Of a stretch of 5,395 nt of DNA, positions 1 through 5,395 are shown piece after piece (position 1 is the first letter of the stretch; each line of letters starts with the position of its first letter). The DNA comes from an uncultured Collinsella sp. (lineage in GTDB: Bacteria; Actinomycetota; Coriobacteriia; Coriobacteriales; Coriobacteriaceae): the NCBI GenBank assembly GCA_905197385.1, contig CAJJYO010000121.1:1-5395 (forward strand), in the 5' to 3' direction. The notes below the pieces were generated by a model. The model was given only the letters and a program-made list of their open reading frames with translations. It was not told where the DNA came from and made no database searches. The translations under genes and the position numbers were made by a program.

Positions 1-91
1 CCTTTCGTTTCACGTCACCTTGTCTCAAATGCGACCCGCTCGCTGTCCGTCCTCTGCCTGCGGCGTTGTCTTGCTCCGGATGCGGCAGTTA

Positions 92-161
92 GGGACGTTC
101 CTTTTCTGCCGGCAGCTTGGGACACTCCTTGTAGTCATTGGGGACGTTCTTAAACGACTAC
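92..161. repeat. Cluster of short GGGAC-type repeats with small palindromes (REP-like)
   Basis: Three related decamers lie close together: GGGACGTTCC at 92-101, GGGACACTCC at 119-128 and GGGACGTTCT at 141-150 (preceded by one more G). Between the first two is the perfect 10-bp palindrome CTGCCGGCAG (106-115). The third sits in the loop of an inverted repeat, GTAGTC (131-136) with GACTAC (156-161). No convincing reading frame covers the region. Clusters of GGGACRBTCC-like words with small palindromes recall the REP sequences found beside IS200-like REP-associated tyrosine transposases (RAYTs). That link is from memory, and no transposase gene is visible here. The cluster may be the edge of such an element lying left of the window. 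Confidence 0.45.
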
Positions 162-165
162 ATAG

Positions 166-235
166 AACAAGAGTGGATGATCTCCCGGTTTGAGCCTGCA
201 TCCAAGCTTAAAGTGGGAGATTATCCACTCTCGTT
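166..235. repeat. Long imperfect palindrome (hairpin) downstream of pdxT
   Basis: The arms 166-186 and 215-235 are complementary at 19 of 21 positions; one exception is a G-T wobble (179/222) and the other an A-C mismatch (169/232). Pairing continues inward with few breaks to about 198/203, so nearly the whole 70-bp segment can fold into one hairpin with a tip around 199-202. It starts about 20 bp beyond the pdxT stop and could protect or end the pdxST transcript. There is no T-tract on the minus-strand side, so it is not a standard intrinsic terminator. An interspersed palindromic element is an equally good reading. It does not share sequence with the 119-bp repeats further right. Confidence 0.6.
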
Positions 236-255
236 TCGTTTGTTGAGTTCGATGC

Positions 256-843
256 CTACATTTGTAGGAACAGTTCGTGGAGGCGGATGTCTTCATCGAG
301 TTCAGGATGGAAGGTTACGCCGAGCTGGTTGCCCTGACGGGCGGCGACGATACGGCCGTCGACTTTCGCTAAGGCCTTGGCATCGCCGCGGACCTCGACG
401 ATGCGGGGCGCGCGGATAAACGTCAGCGGCACTTCACCGTCGATGCCGGCTACCTGCCCCTTGGTTCGAAAGCTGCCGAGCTGCCTGCCGTAGGCATTGC
501 GCTCGACAAGTACATCCATGGTTGCCAAACGCGGCGTGCCCTTATCGTCATGGGCGGCAAGATCGTGAGCCAGTAGAATCAGGCCGGCGCAGGTGCCCAG
601 GACGGGCATGCCTTCAGCGATACGGGCACGAAGCTCCTTGAGCATGCCCAACTCATCAAGCAGCTTCCCTTGAACGGTAGACTCGCCGCCGGGAAGTACC
701 AGACGGTCAAAGTCCTGCTTCAAATCAGCCGCCTGCCTCAGCTCAATACAGCGCGCGCCCAGCTCGGATAGTCTTGCCTCGTGCTCGGCAAATGCGCCTT
801 GGACCGCCAGCACGGCGACCGTTTGGTCTGCATAATCGCTCAT
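256..843 (-). CDS. pdxT: PdxT, glutaminase subunit of pyridoxal 5'-phosphate synthase
   Basis: This is the class I glutamine amidotransferase subunit of the DXP-independent PLP synthase. It hydrolyses glutamine in the cytoplasm and passes ammonia to PdxS. The 195-residue length is normal for the family. The glutaminase motifs are in order: VQGAF near residue 14, PGGES at 51-55, the nucleophile Cys85 in GTCAGLILL, the RNAYGRQLGSF block at 115-125, FIRAP at 142-146, and the catalytic His179/Glu181 pair in FHPEL. The ATG start at 843 follows a Shine-Dalgarno sequence (AGAAAGGA on the minus strand, 850-857). The gene lies 20 bp after the pdxS stop, so the two are almost certainly co-transcribed. 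A small perfect inverted repeat, CCTACA/TGTAGG (255-268), overlaps the stop codon. No catalytic residue is missing, and the assignment is firm. Confidence 0.96.
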   Translation of the reverse strand: MSDYADQTVAVLAVQGAFAEHEARLSELGARCIELRQAADLKQDFDRLVLPGGESTVQGKLLDELGMLKELRARIAEGMPVLGTCAGLILLAHDLAAHDDKGTPRLATMDVLVERNAYGRQLGSFRTKGQVAGIDGEVPLTFIRAPRIVEVRGDAKALAKVDGRIVAARQGNQLGVTFHPELDEDIRLHELFLQM

Positions 844-863
844 GTGCGATCCTTTCTGCCGGA

Positions 864-1754
864 CTAGCGTCCGCGCTCCTCCATGATGATTTCGATCTCG
901 TCGGCGTTGATGCCCACCATGGCCTCGCCCAGGTCCTCCGAAAGCTCGGCGATGAGCTTGGCATCGGTGAAGTTTGCCACGGCCTTGACGATGGCGGCGG
1001 CGCGCTTGGCGGGGTCGCCGCTCTTAAAGATGCCCGAGCCGACAAAGACGCCCTCGGCGCCCAGTTGCATCATCAGCGCGGCGTCGGCAGGGGTCGCTAC
1101 GCCGCCGGCGGCAAAGTTCACAACGGGAAGCTTGCCCGTGGCATGGACCTCGCGCACCAGCTCGACCGGAACCTGCAGTTGCTTGGCTGCCTCAAAGAGC
1201 TCGTCGTCGCGCAGAGCAACAACGTCACGGATCTGCTTTTGGATCTTGCGCATGTGGCGTACAGCCTGGACGACGTCGCCCGTGCCCGGCTCGCCCTTGG
1301 TGCGGATCATCGTGGCGCCCTCGGCAACACGGCGCAGCGCCTCGCCCAGATCGCGGGCGCCGCAGACAAACGGCACGTCAAACTGGGTCTTGTCGATGTG
1401 ATAGACGTCATCGGCAGGGGAGAGAACCTCGGACTCATCGATGTAGTCGATCTCGATGGCCTGAAGGACCTGCGCCTCGACGATGTGACCGATGCGGCAC
1501 TTGGCCATGACGGGGATGGAGACGGCCTCCTGGATGCCCTTGATCATCTTGGGGTCGCTCATGCGCGAGACGCCGCCTGCGGCACGGATGTCGGCCGGAA
1601 TGCGCTCGAGTGCCATGACGGCGCAGGCGCCCGCCTCTTCGGCGACGCGTGCCTGCTCGGGCGTGGTGACGTCCATGATGACGCCGCCCTTGAGCATCTG
1701 CGCGAGCTCGCGATTGAGTTTGACGCGATCGGCCTTGCTGGTCTGTTCTGGCAT
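864..1754 (-). CDS. pdxS: PdxS, synthase subunit of pyridoxal 5'-phosphate synthase
   Basis: PdxS is a (beta/alpha)8-barrel enzyme that makes PLP from ribose 5-phosphate, glyceraldehyde 3-phosphate and the ammonia released by PdxT. It works as a dodecamer carrying PdxT subunits. From the chosen start the protein is 296 residues, the usual size. Key features are GGVIMDV with Asp28, the imine-forming Lys85 in MAKCRIGH, the second catalytic Lys153 in RTKGEPGTG, and the phosphate-binding glycine segments [10 protein letters not shown] (213-222) and FVGSGIFKS (237-245). The frame stays open to an ATG at 1796, but the ATG at 1754 is preferred: it has a strong Shine-Dalgarno (AAGGGAG) and begins with the family-like [14 protein letters not shown]. 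The codons are strongly G/C-ending, as expected of a highly expressed gene. It is the first gene of the pdxST operon, divergent from pdxR. Confidence 0.97.
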   Translation of the reverse strand: MPEQTSKADRVKLNRELAQMLKGGVIMDVTTPEQARVAEEAGACAVMALERIPADIRAAGGVSRMSDPKMIKGIQEAVSIPVMAKCRIGHIVEAQVLQAIEIDYIDESEVLSPADDVYHIDKTQFDVPFVCGARDLGEALRRVAEGATMIRTKGEPGTGDVVQAVRHMRKIQKQIRDVVALRDDELFEAAKQLQVPVELVREVHATGKLPVVNFAAGGVATPADAALMMQLGAEGVFVGSGIFKSGDPAKRAAAIVKAVANFTDAKLIAELSEDLGEAMVGINADEIEIIMEERGR

Positions 1755-1759
1755 GGTTG

Positions 1760-1766
1760 CTCCCTT
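1760..1766 (-). promoter_or_regulatory. Shine-Dalgarno site that sets the pdxS start
   Basis: The minus strand reads AAGGGAG here, five bases upstream of the ATG at 1754. The in-frame ATGs further upstream (1775, 1781 and 1796) lack a comparable site, so this one decides the start. Confidence 0.8.
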
Positions 1767-1886
1767 GGTTGGCATGTGCATTGCTTGACGGAACATCCTA
1801 TCTGGGAGCTGGGTATGGCGAAATACTCAGTTTTCGAGATAATAATAAGGTCAGACTAATACCAGATTGAACAGCTCGATAAGATC

Positions 1887-1892
1887 AGGTGG
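1887..1892 (+). promoter_or_regulatory. Shine-Dalgarno site that sets the pdxR start
   Basis: AGGTGG lies seven bases before the ATG at 1900. The frame is also open from a TTG at 1867, but that codon has no clear ribosome binding site, and the extra 11 residues it would add do not resemble a GntR-type N-terminus. Confidence 0.7.
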
Positions 1893-1899
1893 CAAACTC

Positions 1900-3336
1900 A
1901 TGCTTGACTACAATTTGGAAAAACGCGGCGAAGCATCGCTCTATGAGTATGTTTACCAGCAAATTCGAGATGATATCGTAGCTGGACGCATTGTGGCGGG
2001 GGAGCATTTGCCGTCTAAGCGCGCCTTTGCCAGTCATCTGGGAATCAGTGTCATTACTATCGAGAATGCATATAGCCAGCTACTTGCCGAGGGCTATATT
2101 TGCTCAAAGCCGCGGCGTGGCTACTACGCTTGCGAGCTTCCGGATGCACCGGTTTTGCCTTTGGCTTCGGAGGGCATCGACCGAGATGCCGTCTCTGTGG
2201 ACCCCAGCGCGCATGATGTCCGCGGGCGGGTCGAGCAATTCGACGCACTTTCTCCTTCCGCTTTGGAGGCGGCGCGGCTTTGGCAAAGCGCACTGCGGGC
2301 GACGCTGGCATCCGAAGACGAGCGCGAGATCTTTTCGCCCGCACCGGTACAGGGCACCGTTCGGCTACGATGCGCAATTGCTCATCATCTGCGCGGGACG
2401 AGGGGTATGAATGTCGACCCCGACAACATTGTTATCGGTGCGGGCGCCCAGCTGCTCGATACCATGTTGGTTCAGCTGCTTGGCGCGGACAAGGTGTATG
2501 CCGTTGAGGATCCGGGCTATTTGCGCCTGACGCGCATCTATCAGGCTATGGGCTGCCAAGTACGACATATCCCGTTGGATGACGACGGCGTGGACCTGAG
2601 CGCTCTGCAGAAAACTGGGACCGATGTCCTTCACCTTATGCCGTCCCATCAGTATCCCACCGGTCTTGTGACGAGCATTGCGCGTCGCTATGCGCTGCTG
2701 AGCTGGGCCGCCGAGCGACCAGGTCGGTACCTCATCGAAGATGACTTTGATTGTGAGTTTCGCCTTGCCGGCAAGCCAATTCCCGCGCTCGCGTCGATCG
2801 ATGCCTCCCAGTCGGTTATCTACACCAACACGTTTTCGAAGAGCCTGTCATCGGCGTTGCGTCTAGCGTACATGGTGCTGCCCGATGAGCTAATGGAGCG
2901 GTTTAGGCGCAACCTTGGTTTTTACGCCTCGTCGGTGAGTTCTGTTGACCAGGTCGCTTTGGCTCGTTTGCTGGAATCGGGTGATTACGAGCGACATGTG
3001 AACCGCGTGCGCGTTCGTGCTCGTGAGGCGCGTGATGGCCTGATGGCGCTTGTACGGAAGGCATTTCCGGCAGGGGAGGTCTCGATCGAGCATGCAGACG
3101 CGGGCCTTTACTGTACCGTGGTTGCGGAGCGTGGAACGGGCGGAAGCACTATTGCACGGGCCCTCACGCGCTCGAGCATCCCTTTTATCGATATCGGTGA
3201 CTGTTTTTGGTGTGCCGATGGCGCATCTGCCCCTGAAAACTCAACTCATATTCTTGTCCAGTATGACGACCTGAGTCCAAAAGTACTAACTACCTTGGAA
3301 TTGCAGCTAATGGGGGGCACTCTGCAATCTAAGTGA
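1900..3336 (+). CDS. pdxR: PdxR, MocR-family PLP-responsive transcriptional regulator
   Basis: A 478-residue fusion of a GntR-type winged helix-turn-helix (about residues 12-76, with LPSKRAFASHLGIS and a typical TIENAYSQLLAEGY recognition region) to a fold-type I aminotransferase-like domain (about 120-470). Visible cofactor-domain motifs are GAGAQ at 180-184, EDPGY at 203-207, HQYPTG at 250-255, EDDFDCEFR at 280-288 and the PLP-binding Lys314 in TFSKSLSSALRLAY. In this family PLP binds the enzyme-like domain and changes DNA binding, without catalysis. Divergence from pdxST strongly suggests PdxR, an activator of PLP synthesis when PLP is low. Other MocR proteins control GABA or taurine use, but the context argues against those. 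The last two codons before the stop, and the TGA itself, fall at or inside a 119-bp repeat, although the domain appears complete. Confidence 0.88.
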   Translation: MLDYNLEKRGEASLYEYVYQQIRDDIVAGRIVAGEHLPSKRAFASHLGISVITIENAYSQLLAEGYICSKPRRGYYACELPDAPVLPLASEGIDRDAVSVDPSAHDVRGRVEQFDALSPSALEAARLWQSALRATLASEDEREIFSPAPVQGTVRLRCAIAHHLRGTRGMNVDPDNIVIGAGAQLLDTMLVQLLGADKVYAVEDPGYLRLTRIYQAMGCQVRHIPLDDDGVDLSALQKTGTDVLHLMPSHQYPTGLVTSIARRYALLSWAAERPGRYLIEDDFDCEFRLAGKPIPALASIDASQSVIYTNTFSKSLSSALRLAYMVLPDELMERFRRNLGFYASSVSSVDQVALARLLESGDYERHVNRVRVRAREARDGLMALVRKAFPAGEVSIEHADAGLYCTVVAERGTGGSTIARALTRSSIPFIDIGDCFWCADGASAPENSTHILVQYDDLSPKVLTTLELQLMGGTLQSK

Positions 3337-3449
3337 GTAGACTTTTAGCACTTTGGCGACCAGGCAGTTTTGTAACAAGCTATCTACCTGCGGTTTTGAA
3401 AAGCAGGAAGACCGGCCTGCTCGGAATGTTCAAAAAAGTCTACTCACTT
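3331..3449. repeat. 119-bp structured repeat element, copy 1 (with terminal inverted repeats)
   Basis: The element matches the one at 4751-4869 in the same orientation at 94 of 119 positions, with no gaps. Its ends are perfect 16-bp inverted repeats, AAGTGAGTAGACTTTT (3331-3346) and its complement (3434-3449). Inside, CGACCAGGC (3357-3365) can pair with GCCTGCTCG (3415-3423) at 8 of 9 positions, separated from the outer stem by 10 nt on each side. A further small stem is CCTGC (3387-3391) with GCAGG (3403-3407). The element begins within the pdxR stop region and supplies its TGA. It is flanked by TA on the left and TG on the right. It looks like a MITE or a BIME-like interspersed element; no transposase is encoded. 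Confidence 0.85.
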
Positions 3450-3632
3450 GCCGCGTAAAGCTTCTGCATGAGAAAAAAATGGGGTTTTCAACAGGGCTTC
3501 GTCCAGCTCTCGACAAGCTTTTGGCCAGTTTGGGAGGGCTGTTGAAAACTTGGCAGTCCGTTCGGCGCCATTTTTGGTGCGTTCGCGCCAATGCGTGACT
3601 GACTGGGTTGAAATTCGTGTTCTCCTGTGCCT
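3450..3632 (+). promoter_or_regulatory. Structured leader upstream of the nuclease-like gene
   Basis: No gene is supported here. A perfect 11-bp inverted repeat, GTTTTCAACAG (3484-3494) with CTGTTGAAAAC (3539-3549), encloses a 44-nt loop. It is followed by two near-identical words, CGTTCGGCGCCAT (3559-3571) and CGTTCGCGCCAAT (3580-3592), which also provide GGCGC/GCGCC pairing (3564-3568 with 3585-3589). TTGAAA at 3608-3613 resembles a -35 box, but the matching -10 position (about 3631-3637, CTATGAA) overlaps the proposed start codon. Either the real promoter lies further upstream or this match is chance. There is no Shine-Dalgarno before the start codon. The structure suggests control of transcription or translation, which is inference. 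Confidence 0.4.
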
Positions 3633-4760
3633 ATGAAGGATCTACTTTGTGACATATCGGCTTTTAGGTACTGGCGTTTGCCTCCTCAAGTCCGCGCTTT
3701 GTGTCCGCCGCTTCCACGACCGGAAGAAGACCGGCAGCGATATGATCTCGCCCGCAACCCGACGGCTGCGGTCGCGCTCGGTTTTCCGTTGCATACATTG
3801 GTTCGGACGAGAAACAAACGGACTTGTCCTGCCAGCATTAGGCAGCGGCTGTTTCTTGGTGAGCTCCCCAGGGAATCCGTGCTGGAAACGGAGCATGGAT
3901 TTTTGATTACGTCTCCTCTACTGACGGCATTCATCATGTCACGGCATCTGACGGATCTTCAGCTTCTTTTGGTATTGGCGGAGATGTGTGGCTTGTTTGC
4001 GGTGTGTGCCCTGCCGGCGTTACTTGAGACGGAGCTTTCGCGTGCAATTGATTCGGGTGCGATTTCGACAACGTTCGGTTGGGCGCGCTGCCCGTCCGAG
4101 GACGGCACCGCCTCAAATTTATGGCGTCGAGACGCTTTGGTTTTGGGCGGAGACCTTGACCGTTTTTGTTCAGATGTTTGTGGGATGCGTTACGGCAATA
4201 GATTTATGGCGGTATCGCAACTCGTTCCATTGGGTGCCGCGTCGCCTTTTGAGGTCGAGGCGTATTTGCTACTTGCACTGCCGCGATCCCTGGGAGGCGA
4301 AGGTTTTTGCGGCATAGAGCTTAATGTTGAAGTGATGCTAAACACAAGTGCTCGAGCGATTGTGGGAAAGTCCCGTGTATATATCGACCTACTTCTTTCT
4401 TCACCGGACGGTAGGCGACAGGTGGCCATTGAATGTCAGGGAAAGGCCTCGCACGGACGCGCAGGGGATGGCTTGCGTGACGCTGACCGCATGACGGCCC
4501 TTCAGGCCATGGGCTACGATGTACTTCTCCTGACACACAGACAGATATCCGATGAGGGTAGATTCCGCGCGATCGTTAAGACCGTATGCAGGATGCTCGA
4601 TGCTGAATATCGCGATAAAAGCTCAGATGAGCAAAGGGCTGAGACATTACTTCGGTCTGAACTATTCGTTGACTGGACAAAATTGGGAGTAATTGACGGA
4701 AAGATGCCCGTTAGACACAAAACAGTTCGATCGTGGACGGCTGCGGTTCTAAGTGAGTAG
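3633..4760 (+). CDS. Uncharacterised protein with a Vsr/DUF559-like PD-(D/E)XK nuclease-type C-terminal domain
   Basis: The product has 375 residues from the ATG at 3633; a GTG at 3627 would add two. No known gene is recognised. Residues 245-310 resemble the very-short-patch-repair (Vsr)/DUF559 branch of PD-(D/E)XK nucleases: a strand with Asp252 in YIDLLL, then IECQGK with Glu267, Gln269 and Lys271, a nearby SH (273-274), and an RDADR...L..MGYDVL segment (282-298) typical of that branch. Before it come SPFEVEAYLLLALPR (204-218) and GGEG (221-224). The N-terminal half has an SAFRYWR motif (9-15) and a SPLLTAF...LAEMCG region (94-120), reminiscent of AbiEi-type antitoxin-like proteins of Coriobacteriia (recalled, not searched). 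There is no signal peptide or clear membrane segment, so it is probably cytoplasmic. Its codon choice is visibly less biased than that of pdxS. It is the only gene between the two 119-bp repeats, and its TAG stop lies inside the second one. DNA cleavage is a structural inference only. Confidence 0.75.
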   Translation: MKDLLCDISAFRYWRLPPQVRALCPPLPRPEEDRQRYDLARNPTAAVALGFPLHTLVRTRNKRTCPASIRQRLFLGELPRESVLETEHGFLITSPLLTAFIMSRHLTDLQLLLVLAEMCGLFAVCALPALLETELSRAIDSGAISTTFGWARCPSEDGTASNLWRRDALVLGGDLDRFCSDVCGMRYGNRFMAVSQLVPLGAASPFEVEAYLLLALPRSLGGEGFCGIELNVEVMLNTSARAIVGKSRVYIDLLLSSPDGRRQVAIECQGKASHGRAGDGLRDADRMTALQAMGYDVLLLTHRQISDEGRFRAIVKTVCRMLDAEYRDKSSDEQRAETLLRSELFVDWTKLGVIDGKMPVRHKTVRSWTAAVLSE

Positions 4761-4869
4761 ACTTTTGGCTTGATGGCGACCAGGCCGTTTTGAAACAAGT
4801 CATTTCCCTGCGACTTTATAAAGCAATACGGATGGTCTGCTCGGCAAGTTCCAAAAAGTCTACTCACTT
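4751..4869. repeat. 119-bp structured repeat element, copy 2 (with terminal inverted repeats)
   Basis: Same length and orientation as the copy at 3331-3449, with 25 substitutions. The terminal inverted repeats (4751-4766 and 4854-4869) are perfect over 16 bp and extend to 18 bp if the flanking CT and AG are counted (4749-4871). The inner stem is kept: CGACCAGGC (4777-4785) pairs with GTCTGCTCG (4835-4843), where a C-to-T change turns one G-C pair into a G-T wobble. If the element is taken as starting at AGTGAG, it is flanked by TA on both sides, as with transposons that duplicate a TA target. Because TA is itself palindromic, this could equally be extension of the inverted repeat. On the plus strand the fold is followed by AGTTTTTG, so it might help end the upstream transcript. 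Confidence 0.85.
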
Positions 4870-4936
4870 AGTTTTTGACGAGAAACCTATGCCGAAGGCG
4901 GTCCTATTTCAGGTAGTTAACAAGTTTGTGAGGCAC

Positions 4937-4968
4937 GAAAAAGGCCCGAACCAATACGGTCCGGGCCT
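4937..4968 (-). terminator. Intrinsic terminator of the rubrerythrin gene
   Basis: Arms 4942-4952 and 4958-4968 pair at 10 of 11 positions, GC-rich, around a 5-nt loop; the remaining position is a U-G wobble in the minus-strand RNA. In the minus-strand direction the stem runs directly into five T residues (A-run at 4938-4942 on the plus strand). It lies about 35 bp beyond the stop codon of the leftward gene at 5003, which fits rho-independent termination of that gene. Confidence 0.88.
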
Positions 4969-5002
4969 CATCGAGCTAGAGGTTATGTCTCAAGCGGTTG
5001 GC

Positions 5003-5395
5003 TTAGCCAAAGTAGCGCTTGAGCAGGCCGGCGAAAGCCTTGCCGTGACGAGCCTCGTCGCGAGCCATCTCGTGCACGGTATCGTGGATGGCATCGAGGC
5101 CAGCGGCCTTGGCGCGCTTGGCAAGATCAGTCTTTCCGGCGGTGGCGCCGTTCTCGGCCTCAACGCGCATCTCGAGGTTCTTCTTGGTGGAGTCGGTCAC
5201 GACCTCGCCCAGGAGCTCAGCGAACTTGGCGGCGTGCTCGGCCTCCTCGTGGGCAGCCTTCTCCCAGTACAGGCCGATCTCGGGATAGCCCTCGCGATGA
5301 GCGACGCGAGCCATGGCCAGGTACATACCGACCTCGGAGCACTCACCCTCAAAGTTGGCGCGCAGGTCGGCAACGATGTCCTCAGAGACGCCCTC
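5003..5395 (-). CDS. rbr: Rubrerythrin / NADH-peroxidase-type diiron protein, N-terminus outside the window
   Basis: The C-terminal 130 residues of a ferritin-like four-helix diiron protein are visible; the frame runs open through the window edge. Features in order from the edge are [20 protein letters not shown] (visible residues 13-32), carrying a first-helix Glu ligand; the first ExxH motif in [12 protein letters not shown]; the EMRVEAENG helix; and the second ExxH motif in [11 protein letters not shown]. The protein stops at LKRYFG with no rubredoxin domain after the diiron domain. Any rubredoxin module would therefore have to be N-terminal, as in the NADH-peroxidase-like (reverse) rubrerythrins of anaerobes. 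Such proteins reduce hydrogen peroxide in the cytoplasm with electrons from rubredoxin or NADH oxidoreductases. The G/C-ending codons are those of a well-expressed gene. An intrinsic terminator follows. It is convergent with the nuclease-like gene and has no evident link to it. Confidence 0.93.
   Translation of the reverse strand, partial: EGVSEDIVADLRANFEGECSEVGMYLAMARVAHREGYPEIGLYWEKAAHEEAEHAAKFAELLGEVVTDSTKKNLEMRVEAENGATAGKTDLAKRAKAAGLDAIHDTVHEMARDEARHGKAFAGLLKRYFG

Larger units (their letters stand above)
1755..1899. promoter_or_regulatory. Divergent control region between pdxS and pdxR
   Basis: This 145-bp gap between two divergent start codons must hold the promoters of both pdxST (leftward) and pdxR (rightward). 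MocR-type PdxR proteins are known to bind direct repeats in such gaps, activating pdxST and often repressing their own gene. One candidate is CAGACT (1852-1857) and CAGATT (1863-1868), a direct repeat spaced 11 bp, about one helical turn. An AT-rich run at 1839-1848 reads TTATTATTAT on the minus strand and could supply the pdxST -10 box. No well-matched -35/-10 pair is visible for either direction, so the exact sites are tentative. No riboswitch fold was recognised. Confidence 0.5.

Noticed and set aside
1..91. Open stretch ending at TAG 89-91 with two CxxC pairs (CLKC, CSGC) that might be the tail of a zinc-ribbon protein
   Set aside because: Only about 30 residues are visible, all three forward frames are open over most of this stretch, and there is no further support for coding.
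1755..1796. Longer pdxS starting at ATG 1796 (310 residues)
   Set aside because: The added 14 residues are not family-like, and the strong Shine-Dalgarno sits right before the ATG at 1754.
774..1859. Long plus-strand open frame (361 codons) running opposite pdxS
   Set aside because: It is antisense to a clear pdxS with intact catalytic residues. Its length is a by-product of G/C-ending codons, and it has no ribosome binding site or family resemblance.
3353..3598. 81-codon plus-strand open frame across copy 1 of the repeat and the leader
   Set aside because: It is mostly made of repeat and hairpin sequence, has no plausible start context and resembles no protein family.
3649..3906. 85-codon frame starting at GTG 3649, well spaced after AAGGA (3636-3640)
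   Set aside because: The overlapping frame from 3633 continues through family-like motifs to the end of the gene. This one stops early and has no recognisable domain.
3331..4869. CRISPR array
   Set aside because: There are only two copies, each 119 bp and diverged, about 1.3 kb apart with a gene between them, and no spacer-like units.

Overview
The window looks like chromosomal DNA of a moderately GC-rich anaerobic actinobacterium, most likely a member of the Coriobacteriia such as Collinsella. This rests on the strong G/C third-position bias of the housekeeping genes, an anaerobe-type rubrerythrin, and a Vsr/DUF559-like protein of a type I associate with that class. The last point is recall, not a search result.

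Layout, left to right. Positions 1-255 hold no convincing gene. They contain short GGGAC-type repeats (92-161) and a long imperfect hairpin (166-235), which lie just downstream of a leftward operon. Positions 256-1754 (minus strand) encode pdxS-pdxT, the two subunits of the DXP-independent pyridoxal 5'-phosphate (PLP) synthase. A 145-bp divergent control region (1755-1899) separates them from pdxR (1900-3336, plus strand), a MocR-type GntR/aminotransferase fusion that is the expected PLP-sensing activator of pdxST. Together these form a complete vitamin B6 synthesis and control module.

To the right lies an accessory unit. Two 119-bp repeat elements (3331-3449 and 4751-4869) sit in direct orientation, match at 94 of 119 positions without a gap, and each carries perfect 16-bp terminal inverted repeats. 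They bracket a structured leader (3450-3632) and one gene (3633-4760) for a 375-residue protein of unknown function. Its C-terminal region resembles the PD-(D/E)XK, Vsr/DUF559-like nuclease fold. Both pdxR and the nuclease-like gene end inside the left terminus of a repeat. That terminus contains TAA, TGA and TAG, one in each forward frame.

The right edge holds a leftward rubrerythrin/NADH-peroxidase-type gene, cut by the window end (5003-5395), with a clear intrinsic terminator at 4937-4968.

The part most likely to be new is the repeat-gene-repeat unit at 3331-4869. It could be a mobile or excisable module, or a MITE-like family that travels with, or lands next to, this nuclease family. The window alone cannot decide between these.
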